A stretch of 36,950 nt of DNA from Gordonia amicalis NBRC 100051 = JCM 11271 (lineage in GTDB: Bacteria > Actinomycetota > Actinomycetes > Mycobacteriales > Mycobacteriaceae). A model generated the notes under the pieces. The model was not told the DNA's origin. It made no database searches and saw only the letters and a list, made by a program, of their open reading frames with translations. The stretch lies in assembly GCF_000332995.1 (NCBI RefSeq), contig NZ_BANS01000045.1:1-36950 (forward strand). The letters are read 5' to 3'. This document shows, piece by piece, positions 23,035 through 31,965 of this stretch; the first letter of the stretch is position 1, and each line of letters opens with the position of its first letter. The translations under genes were made by a program, and so were the position numbers.

Positions 23035-23577
23035 ATGCCGACCACCGGAGATGACAGCGGCGGGTCGGTCTTTTCGGGTGAGGGTGCCGACGCCGGTCGC
23101 CTGACGCACATCGACGACGCCGGGACGGCGCGCATGGTCGACGTGGGACACAAGGCCCCGACGAAGCGTCGTGCGATCGCCGGCGGCACCTTTCACACCA
23201 CGGCCGAGGTGATCGGCCTGCTCAGTGAGTCGAAGCTGCCCAAGGGCGATGTTCTCGCGACCGCGCGCATCGCCGGGATCATGGCGGCCAAACGCACCGA
23301 CGAGCTGATCCCGCTCTGCCATCAGCTGGCGTTGTCGTCGGTGGAGGTCGACTTCACCATCGGCACCGACTCCATCGACGTGACCGCGACCGTCGCCACG
23401 TCCGGCCAGACGGGCGTCGAGATGGAGGCACTGACCGCGGTGGCCGTCACCGGGTTGACGCTGCACGACATGGTCAAGGCCGTGGACAAGCGGGCGCGCA
23501 TGGACGGGATCCGCCTGCTCGAGAAGACCGGCGGGAAATCCGGCGACTGGTACCGGGACGACCCGGCCGATGGCTGA
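23035..23577 (+). CDS. moaC: Cyclic pyranopterin monophosphate synthase
   Basis: 180-aa MoaC, which with MoaA makes cyclic pyranopterin monophosphate from GTP in molybdenum cofactor synthesis. Signatures: ARMVDV (32-37), [19 protein letters not shown] (70-88), LIPLCHQL (91-98), [10 protein letters not shown] (127-136) and DMVKAVDK (145-152). An N-terminal extension of about 22 residues is not conserved. It overlaps mog by 8 bp. Confidence 0.96.
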   Translation: MPTTGDDSGGSVFSGEGADAGRLTHIDDAGTARMVDVGHKAPTKRRAIAGGTFHTTAEVIGLLSESKLPKGDVLATARIAGIMAAKRTDELIPLCHQLALSSVEVDFTIGTDSIDVTATVATSGQTGVEMEALTAVAVTGLTLHDMVKAVDKRARMDGIRLLEKTGGKSGDWYRDDPADG

Positions 23578-24073
23578 GAACACGCCGCCCGACCCCGCAC
23601 GACGACGCGTCGCGCAGATCGTCGTCGCGTCGACGCGCGCGAGTACCGGGATCTACCCGGACCGCACCGGTCCGATCATCGAGGGCTGGCTCGTCGAGCA
23701 GGGTTTCCGCGTCGCCGAACGCGATGTGGTGGCCGACGGGCCGCCGGTGGGCGCCGCGATCCGCGCCGCCGTGTACGCCGGCGTCGACCTCGTGATCACC
23801 ACCGGCGGAACAGGTCTCTCACCCACCGACCGCACCCCCGAGGAGACGCGACCGCTGCTCGACGTCGAGATCCCCGGCCTGGCCGATGCCATCCGTGCGG
23901 CCGGACTGCCCGAGGTCCCGACCGCCGTGCTCTCACGCGGCCTCGCCGGCGTCGCCGGGACGACACTGGTGGTGAACCTGCCCGGCTCGACCGGGGGCGT
24001 GCGGGACGGCCTGACCGTCCTCACGGACGTAGTGCACCACGCACTCGATCAGATCCGCGGCGGGGATCACTGA
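23570..24073 (+). CDS. mog: Molybdopterin adenylyltransferase (MogA/MoaB family)
   Basis: 167-aa MoCF-domain protein that adenylylates molybdopterin before molybdate insertion. Signatures: [17 protein letters not shown] (75-91) and [13 protein letters not shown] (136-148). The start overlaps the 3' end of moaC in another frame (translational coupling). moaE follows after 28 bp. Confidence 0.95.
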   Translation: MAENTPPDPARRRVAQIVVASTRASTGIYPDRTGPIIEGWLVEQGFRVAERDVVADGPPVGAAIRAAVYAGVDLVITTGGTGLSPTDRTPEETRPLLDVEIPGLADAIRAAGLPEVPTAVLSRGLAGVAGTTLVVNLPGSTGGVRDGLTVLTDVVHHALDQIRGGDH

Positions 24074-24101
24074 TCGTCCCGCGACAGGACAGGATTCGCG
24101 A

Positions 24102-24533
24102 ATGACCGTAGTCGTACACACCGCGGTGTCGGAGGAGCCGATCGGGCTCGCCGACCACGAGGCGATGGTCGCCGACGCCGCCGACGGGAAGGCCGGCGCG
24201 ATCGTCGGCTTCGTGGGCGCGGTCCGCGACCACGACGGCGGCCGGAACGTCGCCGCTCTCGACTATTCCGCCCATCCGACGGCGTCCAGGGTGCTGACCG
24301 AGGTCGTCGAGGAGGTCTCGTCGGTCGACGGTGTGCGCGCGGTCGCGGTCTCGCACCGCGTCGGAGAACTCGAGATCGGGGATGTCGCCTTCGTGGTGAC
24401 CGTGGCCGCCGACCATCGTCGCGCCGCATTCGAGACGTGCGCGCGGCTCGTCGACGAGGTGAAGGCGCGTCTGCCGGTCTGGAAGCACCAGTACTACGAC
24501 GACGGCACCGAGGAGTGGATCAACTCGGCGTAG
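24102..24533 (+). CDS. moaE: Molybdopterin synthase catalytic subunit
   Basis: 143-aa large subunit of molybdopterin synthase, which inserts sulfur carried by MoaD thiocarboxylate into cyclic pyranopterin monophosphate. Typical segments: [14 protein letters not shown] (37-50), [20 protein letters not shown] (104-111) and [10 protein letters not shown] (121-130) with the active-site lysines. Its partner moaD is on the opposite strand at 25773-26021. It ends beside a dispersed repeat and a strong terminator. Confidence 0.95.
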   Translation: MTVVVHTAVSEEPIGLADHEAMVADAADGKAGAIVGFVGAVRDHDGGRNVAALDYSAHPTASRVLTEVVEEVSSVDGVRAVAVSHRVGELEIGDVAFVVTVAADHRRAAFETCARLVDEVKARLPVWKHQYYDDGTEEWINSA

Positions 24534-24573
24534 CCCTTCGAGGCTCGTCGCTATCGCTCCTCGCACCTCAGGG
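24532..24573 (+). repeat. Dispersed 42-bp repeat, copy 1
   Basis: Starts in the moaE stop codon (AGCCCTTCGAGGCTCGTCGC...). It matches the reverse complement of 34793-34834 at 39 of 42 positions, with the first 21 bases (24532-24552) exact. Confidence 0.8.
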
Positions 24574-24590
24574 AGCGTGAAGAATTGGAA

Positions 24591-24628
24591 AAGGGCCCCG
24601 CACGGATCGCTCATCGTGCGGGGCCCTT
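24591..24628. terminator. Bidirectional terminator between moaE and rpfA
   Basis: Perfect 14-bp stem AAGGGCCCCGCACG (24591-24604) / CGTGCGGGGCCCTT (24615-24628) with a 10-nt loop, placed between converging genes. This is the strongest intrinsic-terminator-like hairpin in the window. Confidence 0.9.
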
Positions 24629-24679
24629 CGTCTGTGGCCCTCTGCGGTGCTCCGGATCGGTGTCCGGGCTACCTGCAGA

Positions 24680-25515
<836 letters not shown>

Positions 25516-25741
25516 CCACCGGCGGAGCGAGGCTCGGCGCGGCCGGCAGGACGTATGTTCTGTTTCCTTACCGTGACCTTCGAGAAGGTCGCTTCGTACA
25601 GTACGTCGTTCGATGGAGTGATTCACCTGCTAGTTCGCAACGGATTTTCGCGCCAGATCCTGGTCTCCCGATCCACTTTCGGCGTCATCCCAGTTCATCG
25701 GGCCGGATGCGCTCCCGTGGCCTACTCGTTATCACTCCGTT

Positions 25742-25759
25742 ATGTGATAAAGGTCACAT
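25742..25759. promoter_or_regulatory. CRP-type operator upstream of rpfA
   Basis: Perfect palindrome ATGTGA-TAAAGG-TCACAT, an exact match to the TGTGA-N6-TCACA consensus of CRP-family regulators. In M. tuberculosis the CRP homologue Rv3676 is known to control rpfA, so conservation is expected. It lies about 225 bp upstream of the riboswitch. Confidence 0.85.
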
Positions 25760-25772
25760 GCCGGAAGTGGTA

Positions 25773-26021
25773 TCAACCACCGGCAAACGGCGGGAGGACG
25801 TCCAGTGTCGAGCAGATGCCGAGCGGCTGTGAACGGTCAGTCAGCGCGATCTCGTCGCGGAGGTAGGAGCAACGCTCGAGAACCGTCGCCAATCCGGGGT
25901 TGCCGGCGGACAGCGTCGACTCGAGATCTCCGAGGGCGATCGCCGGGTCGATGTCGACGACCCGTGACTCGGTGCCGGCGGCGGCGCGCGCGGCGGCGAA
26001 GAAGCGGACGGTGAGGTTCAT
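25773..26021 (-). CDS. moaD: Molybdopterin synthase sulfur-carrier subunit
   Basis: 82-aa ubiquitin-fold protein (MNLTVRFFAAARAAAG...) ending PPFAGG; the C-terminal Gly-Gly is the site of thiocarboxylation used by MoaE. It is 12 bp downstream of moaA on the same strand. Confidence 0.94.
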   Translation of the reverse strand: MNLTVRFFAAARAAAGTESRVVDIDPAIALGDLESTLSAGNPGLATVLERCSYLRDEIALTDRSQPLGICSTLDVLPPFAGG

Positions 26022-26033
26022 CGGAACCCGAGC

Positions 26034-27122
26034 CTATCCACCGATGGCGGACATGGGCCGCGACGGCTGCTGGAAGCCGGCGGCGTTCACCTCGTGCCCG
26101 GACGCCTTCTGCCACATGTCGGTGCGCCACAGCGCCGCCACGGCCGCGTCGACCTCGTCGTCGGGCAGCGTTCGCAGGGTGGTGCGCAGATCTGTTTCCG
26201 ACGACGCGAACAGGCAGTTGCGCAGCGAGCCGTCGGCGGTCAGCCGGGTGCGGTCGCAGTCGCCGCAGAACGGGCGGGTGACCGACGCGATCACCCCGAC
26301 CTTTGCCGGGCCCCGGGGCGTCCGATGGCCGTCGACGAGCCACGTGGCCGCCGGCGCGCTGCCGCGCGGTGCCGGATCGGGCAGCAGGGTGAACCGTGTG
26401 CGCAGGGTCGCCAGGATCTCGTCGGCGGTCACCATCCGGGATCGCTGCCAGGCGTGATCGGCGTCGAGTGGCATCTGTTCGATGATGCGCAGCTCGTAGC
26501 CGTGCTCCAGGCAGTAGGCGAGGAGATCCGGTACGGCGTCGAGGTCGGCGCGGTCGGGGATCACGGCGTTGACCTTGACGGGGTCGAGTCCCGCGCGTCT
26601 GGCGGCCGCCAGACCCGTCAGCACGTCGTCGAGCCGGTCGCGTCGGGTGATCTCGGCGAATCGTTCCCGGTCGACGGTGTCGAGGGAGATGTTGATGCGG
26701 TTGAGGCCGGCCGCCACGAGCCCGTCGATCCGCCGGGAGAGTCCGAGACCGTTGGTGGTCATCGCGATCTCCGGGCGTTGCGGCAGTGCGGAGACGGCGC
26801 CGATGATCTGCTCGAGGTCGCCCCGCAGCAGCGGCTCGCCGCCGGTGAACCGGATGCGTTCGATCCCCAGGTCGCGGACCGCGACGGTCAGCACCCGGAT
26901 CAGCTCGTCGGCGCTCAGCACCGCCTCGGTCGGCATCCAGTCGAGGCCCTCGGCGGGCATGCAATAGGTACAGCGCAGGTTGCACCGGTCGGTCACCGAG
27001 ACGCGAAGGTCCTTCGCCACCCGCCCGAACGTGTCACGCAGGGGGCCCTGCGTGGGAGCGTCGGCGGGTGCCGCGGCCGAGTGCGGCCGTGGCATCGGAA
27101 TCCCGAGGCCGACCGTGCTCAT
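26034..27122 (-). CDS. moaA: GTP 3',8-cyclase
   Basis: 362-aa radical SAM enzyme that starts molybdenum cofactor synthesis from GTP. N-terminal SAM cluster CNLRCTYC (C47, C51, C54), GGEP (94-97), the C-terminal second cluster FCGDC...C (C286, C289, C303), and a C-terminal Gly-Gly tail (MSAIGG) required in MoaA proteins. The start at 27122 follows AGGTCAGC; upstream in-frame residues lie inside the flavin reductase gene and are rejected. It is 13 bp downstream of the flavin reductase. Confidence 0.95.
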   Translation of the reverse strand: MSTVGLGIPMPRPHSAAAPADAPTQGPLRDTFGRVAKDLRVSVTDRCNLRCTYCMPAEGLDWMPTEAVLSADELIRVLTVAVRDLGIERIRFTGGEPLLRGDLEQIIGAVSALPQRPEIAMTTNGLGLSRRIDGLVAAGLNRINISLDTVDRERFAEITRRDRLDDVLTGLAAARRAGLDPVKVNAVIPDRADLDAVPDLLAYCLEHGYELRIIEQMPLDADHAWQRSRMVTADEILATLRTRFTLLPDPAPRGSAPAATWLVDGHRTPRGPAKVGVIASVTRPFCGDCDRTRLTADGSLRNCLFASSETDLRTTLRTLPDDEVDAAVAALWRTDMWQKASGHEVNAAGFQQPSRPMSAIGG

Positions 27123-27135
27123 GCTGACCTGCGGA

Positions 27136-27681
27136 TCACGTGGCGTTCGGACCCTTGCGGGCTTCGAGAGCGCGGAAGGTGCTGGCGTGGAACACGAGTG
27201 GCTCGACACCGGGATCGGCACGCAGGGTGTTGATCTCCAGCAGCACCACGGTGTGGTCGCCCGCCTGGATCTCGTTGTGGATGCTGCACGACAGGTGGGC
27301 GGCCGCATCGGGGACGAACACCGCCCCGGCGTCGGTGCTCAGCGGTGTGATGCCGTCGAACCGGCGCTCCGCCGGACCGGCGAGCTGCTTGCAGACGTCG
27401 GTCTGGTCGCCCGCGAAGACACTGACCCCGATGGCCGGCGCGGTACGGATCTGCGGCCACGTCGTCGACGTGTTCTGGACGCACACCGACACCAGCGGCG
27501 GGTCGAGGGAGACGGTCGTGAAGGAACTCGCCGCCATTCCGATCAGTGTGGTCGAATCTCCCTCACCCCGTAGGCAACACACCGCCACGACGCCGCTCGG
27601 GAAGCAGCTGAACGCCTCCCGGAGGGCCTTGGCGTCGGAGACGGGGGCAAGGTCTGGAGTGGTGTCGATGGTCGCTGTCAC
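27136..27681 (-). CDS. Flavin reductase-like (HpaC-type) protein
   Basis: 181-aa protein of the flavin_reduct/HpaC family that uses NAD(P)H to reduce FMN or FAD, usually for a partner monooxygenase. Typical parts: LREAFSCFPSGVVAVCC, MAASSFTTVSLDPPLVSVCVQ, the RF-GI-P strand and CSIHNEIQAGDHTVVLLEI. Start GTG at 27681 with GTGAGGA just upstream; earlier in-frame ATGs are in low-complexity Arg/Pro sequence overlapping the membrane gene. It sits between a small membrane protein and moaA, with no evident monooxygenase partner. A link to molybdenum cofactor genes is by operon only. Confidence 0.88.
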   Translation of the reverse strand: MTATIDTTPDLAPVSDAKALREAFSCFPSGVVAVCCLRGEGDSTTLIGMAASSFTTVSLDPPLVSVCVQNTSTTWPQIRTAPAIGVSVFAGDQTDVCKQLAGPAERRFDGITPLSTDAGAVFVPDAAAHLSCSIHNEIQAGDHTVVLLEINTLRADPGVEPLVFHASTFRALEARKGPNAT

Positions 27682-27686
27682 GGTCC

Positions 27687-27905
27687 TCACCTGGCTCGGC
27701 GTCCGGCACGGAGTGCGTACACCAGGCCGAGGAGAAAACCCAGAGGTGCGCACATGGTCAGCAGGTAGACGAAGGTCGGGGCGGTGTCGCCGTCGGTGAG
27801 GAGCGGGGTCACGAACAGCGCCACGAGAGCGATGAGTCCGATCGCGAAGATCACCATGGCCACCTGCAGCAACCGTGGGGACGTCGTCTTCTGCATGCCA
27901 TCCAC
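27687..27905 (-). CDS. Small two-helix membrane protein (Rv0870c-like)
   Basis: 72-aa protein with two hydrophobic helices (about 14-35 and 45-66) and a basic C-terminus (RAGRRAR). It starts at GTG 27905 or ATG 27896. Only 5 bp separate its stop from the flavin reductase start, so it is first in that operon. Its position matches the small membrane gene beside moaA2 and cspB in M. tuberculosis. Function unknown. Confidence 0.75.
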   Translation of the reverse strand: MDGMQKTTSPRLLQVAMVIFAIGLIALVALFVTPLLTDGDTAPTFVYLLTMCAPLGFLLGLVYALRAGRRAR

Positions 27906-27971
27906 GGTAGTGCACTCGTCGGCACGACGACGCCGAGTGATGGGTGGAACGGGGTGCGCGGAGGTAATGGT

Positions 27972-28000
27972 GTGACCGGCGGTGGGGTGTTGGCTACCAT
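27972..28000 (+). promoter_or_regulatory. Candidate promoter for the cold-shock gene
   Basis: GTGACC (27972-27977), a 17-nt spacer, then TACCAT (27995-28000). The predicted transcript would have a roughly 128-nt 5' leader before the GTG at 28135. Confidence 0.35.
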
Positions 28001-28134
28001 GGGGCAGCAGGCGCCTTGCATCCGTCTGGGCCCTTACGGACTTCCCGGGGGGCTGTAGAGATGGGTCACGGCGTCTTTTGTTGTGACAGGCAGATCTTTG
28101 ACGAGATCACGACGTACAGATGAGGGTGAGCACA

Positions 28135-28548
28135 GTGCCGACCGGCAAGGTGAAGTGGTACGACGCGGACAAGGGCTTCGGCTTCCTCGCGCAGGAGGAC
28201 GGCGAGGACGTCTATGTCCGTGCGTCTGCCCTGCCCGACGGGGTGGAGGCCCTCAAACCCGGGCAGCGCGTGGAGTTCGGCATGGCCGCCGGTCGCCGCG
28301 GGCCGCAGGCGCTGAGCGTCAAGGTCCTCGAACCCGCGCCGAGCGTGTCCAAGAACGTGCGCGAGGCCGCTCGTAAGGACGTCAAGCGGCACACCCCCGA
28401 CGAACTTCACGGCATGGTCGCAGATCTGATCACCCTGCTCGAGGGCAAGGTGCAGCCGGACCTGCGCAAGGGGCGCTACCCCGACCGCAAGACCGCGCAG
28501 CGGATCTCCGAGGTCGTGCGCGCGGTGGCCCGCGAACTCGAGCACTGA
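28135..28548 (+). CDS. cspB: Long cold-shock protein (CspB-like) with C-terminal extension
   Basis: 137-aa protein. The cold-shock domain (about 1-67) has [17 protein letters not shown] (RNP1) and DVYVRASAL in place of the usual DVFVHFSAL (RNP2, His replaced by Arg). It is followed by an extra ~70-residue helical, basic region ([42 protein letters not shown]) absent from classical 67-aa Csp proteins but present in the mycobacterial homologue (Rv0871). GTG at 28135 has GAGGGTGAG upstream. It is divergent from the membrane protein/moaA operon. An RNA-binding role is inferred from the domain; the tail may be for protein contacts. Confidence 0.92.
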   Translation: MPTGKVKWYDADKGFGFLAQEDGEDVYVRASALPDGVEALKPGQRVEFGMAAGRRGPQALSVKVLEPAPSVSKNVREAARKDVKRHTPDELHGMVADLITLLEGKVQPDLRKGRYPDRKTAQRISEVVRAVARELEH

Positions 28549-28569
28549 GTTCGACGGGCCGCGCGTTCG

Positions 28570-29103
28570 TCAGCCGAGGTACTTCTGGAATTCCTGCGGT
28601 GCGGTCTCTGCTGCCAGCACACCGCGCGGGATGATCTCGTCGTTCTGCGTCAGCCTGGCCGACGCCGGGTAGACGGTGATCCCCAGCAGGACGTACTCCG
28701 GTGCTGTCTTCAACGTGACCGTGTAGGTCTCGCCCGACGCCTGGGGTTGCTCGTCTTCTACGAGTCCCTTCGGCGTCCAGTAGACGGCGGCCAGGTTCCA
28801 CGGACCCTGCGCGATGTCACCGGAGACCGACAGCATCACCGTGTCGCCGACCGCCACCGGAACCCGGGGCGCCTCGCGCTGCGACGTGCCGAGCGGCGGG
28901 TCGCATTCGTCGAGCATCAGGTCGCACCAGCGCACCGGTTCGACGGTGTAGAGGTTCTTCCCGACGGCGATGTGAAGGTAGGGCTTGTCGTCGTGCGTGG
29001 AGTTGCGGGTCAACAGGAACACCGAGGTGCCGACCACCGCGACGAACGCGACCACCACGATCGCGATGATCGCGAGTGCCTTCTTCTCTCCACTGGTGAT
29101 CAC
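28570..29103 (-). CDS. DUF2771-family membrane-anchored protein
   Basis: 177-aa protein with one N-terminal membrane helix (about 9-32) and an exported domain with two cysteines (C60, C67) that could form a disulfide. It resembles the DUF2771 family (Rv0875c). It starts at GTG 29103, overlapping the MFS stop codon in a 4-bp GTGA arrangement, which implies translational coupling. Function unknown. Confidence 0.85.
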   Translation of the reverse strand: MITSGEKKALAIIAIVVVAFVAVVGTSVFLLTRNSTHDDKPYLHIAVGKNLYTVEPVRWCDLMLDECDPPLGTSQREAPRVPVAVGDTVMLSVSGDIAQGPWNLAAVYWTPKGLVEDEQPQASGETYTVTLKTAPEYVLLGITVYPASARLTQNDEIIPRGVLAAETAPQEFQKYLG

Positions 29104-31079
29104 TGTCTGCGATGTCCTGTCTGGTCGGGGGCCTGGCGGTCACCGTGGGGCCGGTCACCGGAGTTCGGGAAGGGTGCCGTCGACGGCATCCGCGTGGTGG
29201 ACGGCCGCTGGGTGTGCGGCCGCGTCGGCGCCGATCCCGGGCTGGTCCGGCGGGACTGCGCGGCGTCGTCCGCGCCGGCGGCCCGGAACGCGACGGTCGG
29301 TGCGGCATGGTCGGGGCGTCGACCACCCAGACCGGGCACCAGCGACGAGCCGCGGGTCGTCAGCACCGTCTGGAGCAGGCCGAGGCCGAGCAGCACCGAG
29401 ACGACGGTGAAGCCGATCCACAGCGTCGGGGGCAGCAGCACACCCAGCGACGCGCCGAACACCCACGACAGCTGTAGAACCGTCTCGGAGCGGCCGAACG
29501 CCGATGCGCGCGACTCGTCGGGCAGGTCGTCCTGGATCGACGAGTCGAGGCACACCTTGCCGATCGCACTGGTGCCCGAGGCGACGAGCGCGGCGACAGC
29601 GGCCGCGGCGATGTTGCCGAAGACGGCCGCGAGGACCGCGACGACGAAGCAGGCGGCGGTCGACCACACGATGATGTTCGGCGGATTCTTCAGTTCCAGC
29701 CTGGTGCCGACGCCGTTGCCGACCATGTTGCCCACGCCTGCCGCGGCACCGACCGCGCCGAGCAGCAGCAACTGCGTCCAGTCCGACGCATCGCCCTGCT
29801 GGGACTTGGCGTAGAACGCCACGAACAGCGTCAGGAAGCCGGTGAGGATCCGGATGGTGCCGTTGCCCCAGAGGCCGGCCACGACGGTGCGGCCCAGCGG
29901 CTGACGCATCTTGGCGGCCAGCATCTTCGCACCCTCGCGAGCGCTGGTCGGCTCGTGTTCGGGCGCGCTCGAACGGGCCGGTTCACCGTGATAGGTCAGG
30001 GTCGTGGGGATCTCGCCCTCGGTCGACTCGACCCACGACGGGATGCGCATGCACAGGTACGCCCCGGCCGCGGCGACGATCGCCAGCCACACCATGGCTC
30101 CCGGCAGATGCAGCGGCAGCAGTTTGCCGAGCAGCATCTCGACGAGCGCGGCGAACGCACCGCCGACGATCGTGCCGCCGATCAGTCCGAACGTGGTCAG
30201 GCGGGAGTTGACGCGCGGCAGGTCGATGGTCGGCGGCACCACGCGCGGGGTGACCGCCGATTTGAGCACGCCGAAGGACTTCGACAGGACCAGCAACCCC
30301 AGAGCGCAGGGATAGAGCACCCACGGGTCGTATTCGAGTTGCTGGGTGACGTCGTTCCACTGGACGTTGGTCATGATCAGCAGGGCCAACACGACGCGCA
30401 GGCCGAAGGTCGTGGCCATCGCGATGCGACGTCCGCGCTGGAGCCGGTCGAGCAGCGGACCGATCAGGGGGGCGATGAGCGCGAACGGGGCGATCGTCAG
30501 CGCCAGATACAGCGCGACGTTGGTCTTGGATTCACCCGATGCGGCGGCGAAGAACAGGGTGTTGGCCAGCGCGACGGCCATCGCGGCGTCGGCGGCGAAG
30601 TTCGCGATCACCGGGAGGGTGAGCGCGGTGAGGCCGGACTGGTCGGCTCCGTCGGCGGTCGCGGCCCGATGGATCTTGCCGATGCCCTTGCTCGTCAGCT
30701 CGCGGCTGCGCATTGCGGCGACGCGCATCACGGTGAGCTTCTCGGGCGTTCGGGGCCCGTGCTCGGTGGGCATCGCGCGGGTCGCCGACTCGTCGTGGAA
30801 CGGCTGACCTCGATCGTCGAGCGGCGGTAGATGCGGATTGTGTGTGGGCGGGGGCAGGTAGGCGTTGCGCCCGGGGCCCGGGCCGGGCGGCGGTCCCCAG
30901 CCGGGTGCCGGCCGGCGTGCCCTCATCTGGCGGGTCTCGTCGGCCGGGTAGTTCGCCGACCCGGGGTGCTGCGCGGCACGTCGGCCGCGATCATCGGTCG
31001 GCGGTTGAGGCTGGCTCGCCGGACCCCTGGGGGCCCCGCGCCCATCGTCGTGTCGGGAACTCCGTGGGATCACGAACAC
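29100..31079 (-). CDS. MFS-type transporter with long disordered N-terminus (Rv0876c-like)
   Basis: 659-aa protein. Residues 1-150 are Pro/Arg/Gly-rich and probably disordered; about 12 membrane helices follow (about 150-590, starting VIANFAADAAMAVALANTLFF), including the loop DRLQRGRRIAM after helix 3; the C-terminal tail (about 590-659) is again low complexity. It resembles mycobacterial Rv0876c. GTG at 31079 has GAGGA 6 nt upstream, which supports the long form; Rv0876c is shorter. Substrate unknown; the conserved pairing with DUF2771 suggests a cell-envelope role. Confidence 0.85.
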   Translation of the reverse strand: MFVIPRSSRHDDGRGAPRGPASQPQPPTDDRGRRAAQHPGSANYPADETRQMRARRPAPGWGPPPGPGPGRNAYLPPPTHNPHLPPLDDRGQPFHDESATRAMPTEHGPRTPEKLTVMRVAAMRSRELTSKGIGKIHRAATADGADQSGLTALTLPVIANFAADAAMAVALANTLFFAAASGESKTNVALYLALTIAPFALIAPLIGPLLDRLQRGRRIAMATTFGLRVVLALLIMTNVQWNDVTQQLEYDPWVLYPCALGLLVLSKSFGVLKSAVTPRVVPPTIDLPRVNSRLTTFGLIGGTIVGGAFAALVEMLLGKLLPLHLPGAMVWLAIVAAAGAYLCMRIPSWVESTEGEIPTTLTYHGEPARSSAPEHEPTSAREGAKMLAAKMRQPLGRTVVAGLWGNGTIRILTGFLTLFVAFYAKSQQGDASDWTQLLLLGAVGAAAGVGNMVGNGVGTRLELKNPPNIIVWSTAACFVVAVLAAVFGNIAAAAVAALVASGTSAIGKVCLDSSIQDDLPDESRASAFGRSETVLQLSWVFGASLGVLLPPTLWIGFTVVSVLLGLGLLQTVLTTRGSSLVPGLGGRRPDHAAPTVAFRAAGADDAAQSRRTSPGSAPTRPHTQRPSTTRMPSTAPFPNSGDRPHGDRQAPDQTGHRRQ

Positions 31080-31159
31080 GATTGTTCCTCATATCGTGCC
31101 GGTGCCGCTTGAAGCGGGTCGTTGTGTGGCACACGTCGGCGATATTGCACACTGGAACC

Positions 31160-31948
31160 GTGACTGACGTAAGTGAGGGCGGACGACTGCTGGCTGCCGT
31201 CGACATCGCACGAGCCGCGCTGGTCGACGACGGACAGCAGCCCGGGGCACATCGGCGCAGCGTGGCCGAGGGAGAGTGGGCTGCCGCACACTATTTCGAC
31301 GCCGAGCTCGCAGGCTACCGCGGCTGGCAGTGGTGTGTCGTGCTGGCCGGCTCGCCGGGCAGCGACGCGATCACCCTCAGTGAGGTCGTGCTGCTGCCGG
31401 GCGACGGTTCGCTCCTTGCGCCTCCGTGGGTGCCGTGGGCCGAGCGCGTCGCCTCCGGCGATCTCGCGCCCGGCGATCTGCTGGCCGCCGAGCCCGACGA
31501 CCCGCGTCTGGTGCCCAATCAGATCGACACCGGCGACGAGTTCCGCTTCGACTCCGAATCCGAGGACCCTGACGACATCGGCCAGGTGGCCGGCGAGATC
31601 GGCCTCGGCCGCCGCCGGCTGCTGAGCTACGACGGCCGCGCCGACGCCGCGCAGCGCTGGTACGACGGCGACTTCGGTCCGTCGTCGGAGATGGCGCAGG
31701 CGGCCCCGTTCTCGTGCTGCACCTGTGGTTTCTACGTGCCGCTCGCGGGCGCGTTGCGCGCCGGGTTCGGTGCCTGCACCAACGAGTACGCGGCCGATGG
31801 TCGGGTGGTCTCCGCCGAGTACGGCTGCGGCGCACACTCCGACGTCCAGGCCCCGAAGGGTGACGGTTCACCCGCGTACGACGCCTACGACGACGGTGCC
31901 CTCGAGATCATCTCGATCACCCGGGACGCCGAACCGGCGAACTCCTGA
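31160..31948 (+). CDS. DUF3027-family protein (Rv0877-like)
   Basis: 262-aa cytoplasmic protein, the same length as I remember for Rv0877. It has DIARAALVDDG, YRGWQWCVVLAG, a WVPWAERV motif and, near the C-terminus, a cluster SCCTCGFYV...GACTNEY...YGCGAHS whose five cysteines and His could bind a metal. It starts at GTG 31160, 80 bp from the divergent MFS gene; no clear ribosome binding site, so a leaderless start is possible. The sacsin-like ATPase gene follows 17 bp downstream. Function unknown. Confidence 0.87.
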   Translation: MTDVSEGGRLLAAVDIARAALVDDGQQPGAHRRSVAEGEWAAAHYFDAELAGYRGWQWCVVLAGSPGSDAITLSEVVLLPGDGSLLAPPWVPWAERVASGDLAPGDLLAAEPDDPRLVPNQIDTGDEFRFDSESEDPDDIGQVAGEIGLGRRRLLSYDGRADAAQRWYDGDFGPSSEMAQAAPFSCCTCGFYVPLAGALRAGFGACTNEYAADGRVVSAEYGCGAHSDVQAPKGDGSPAYDAYDDGALEIISITRDAEPANS

Positions 31949-31965
31949 GCGACACGCCCTCACCC

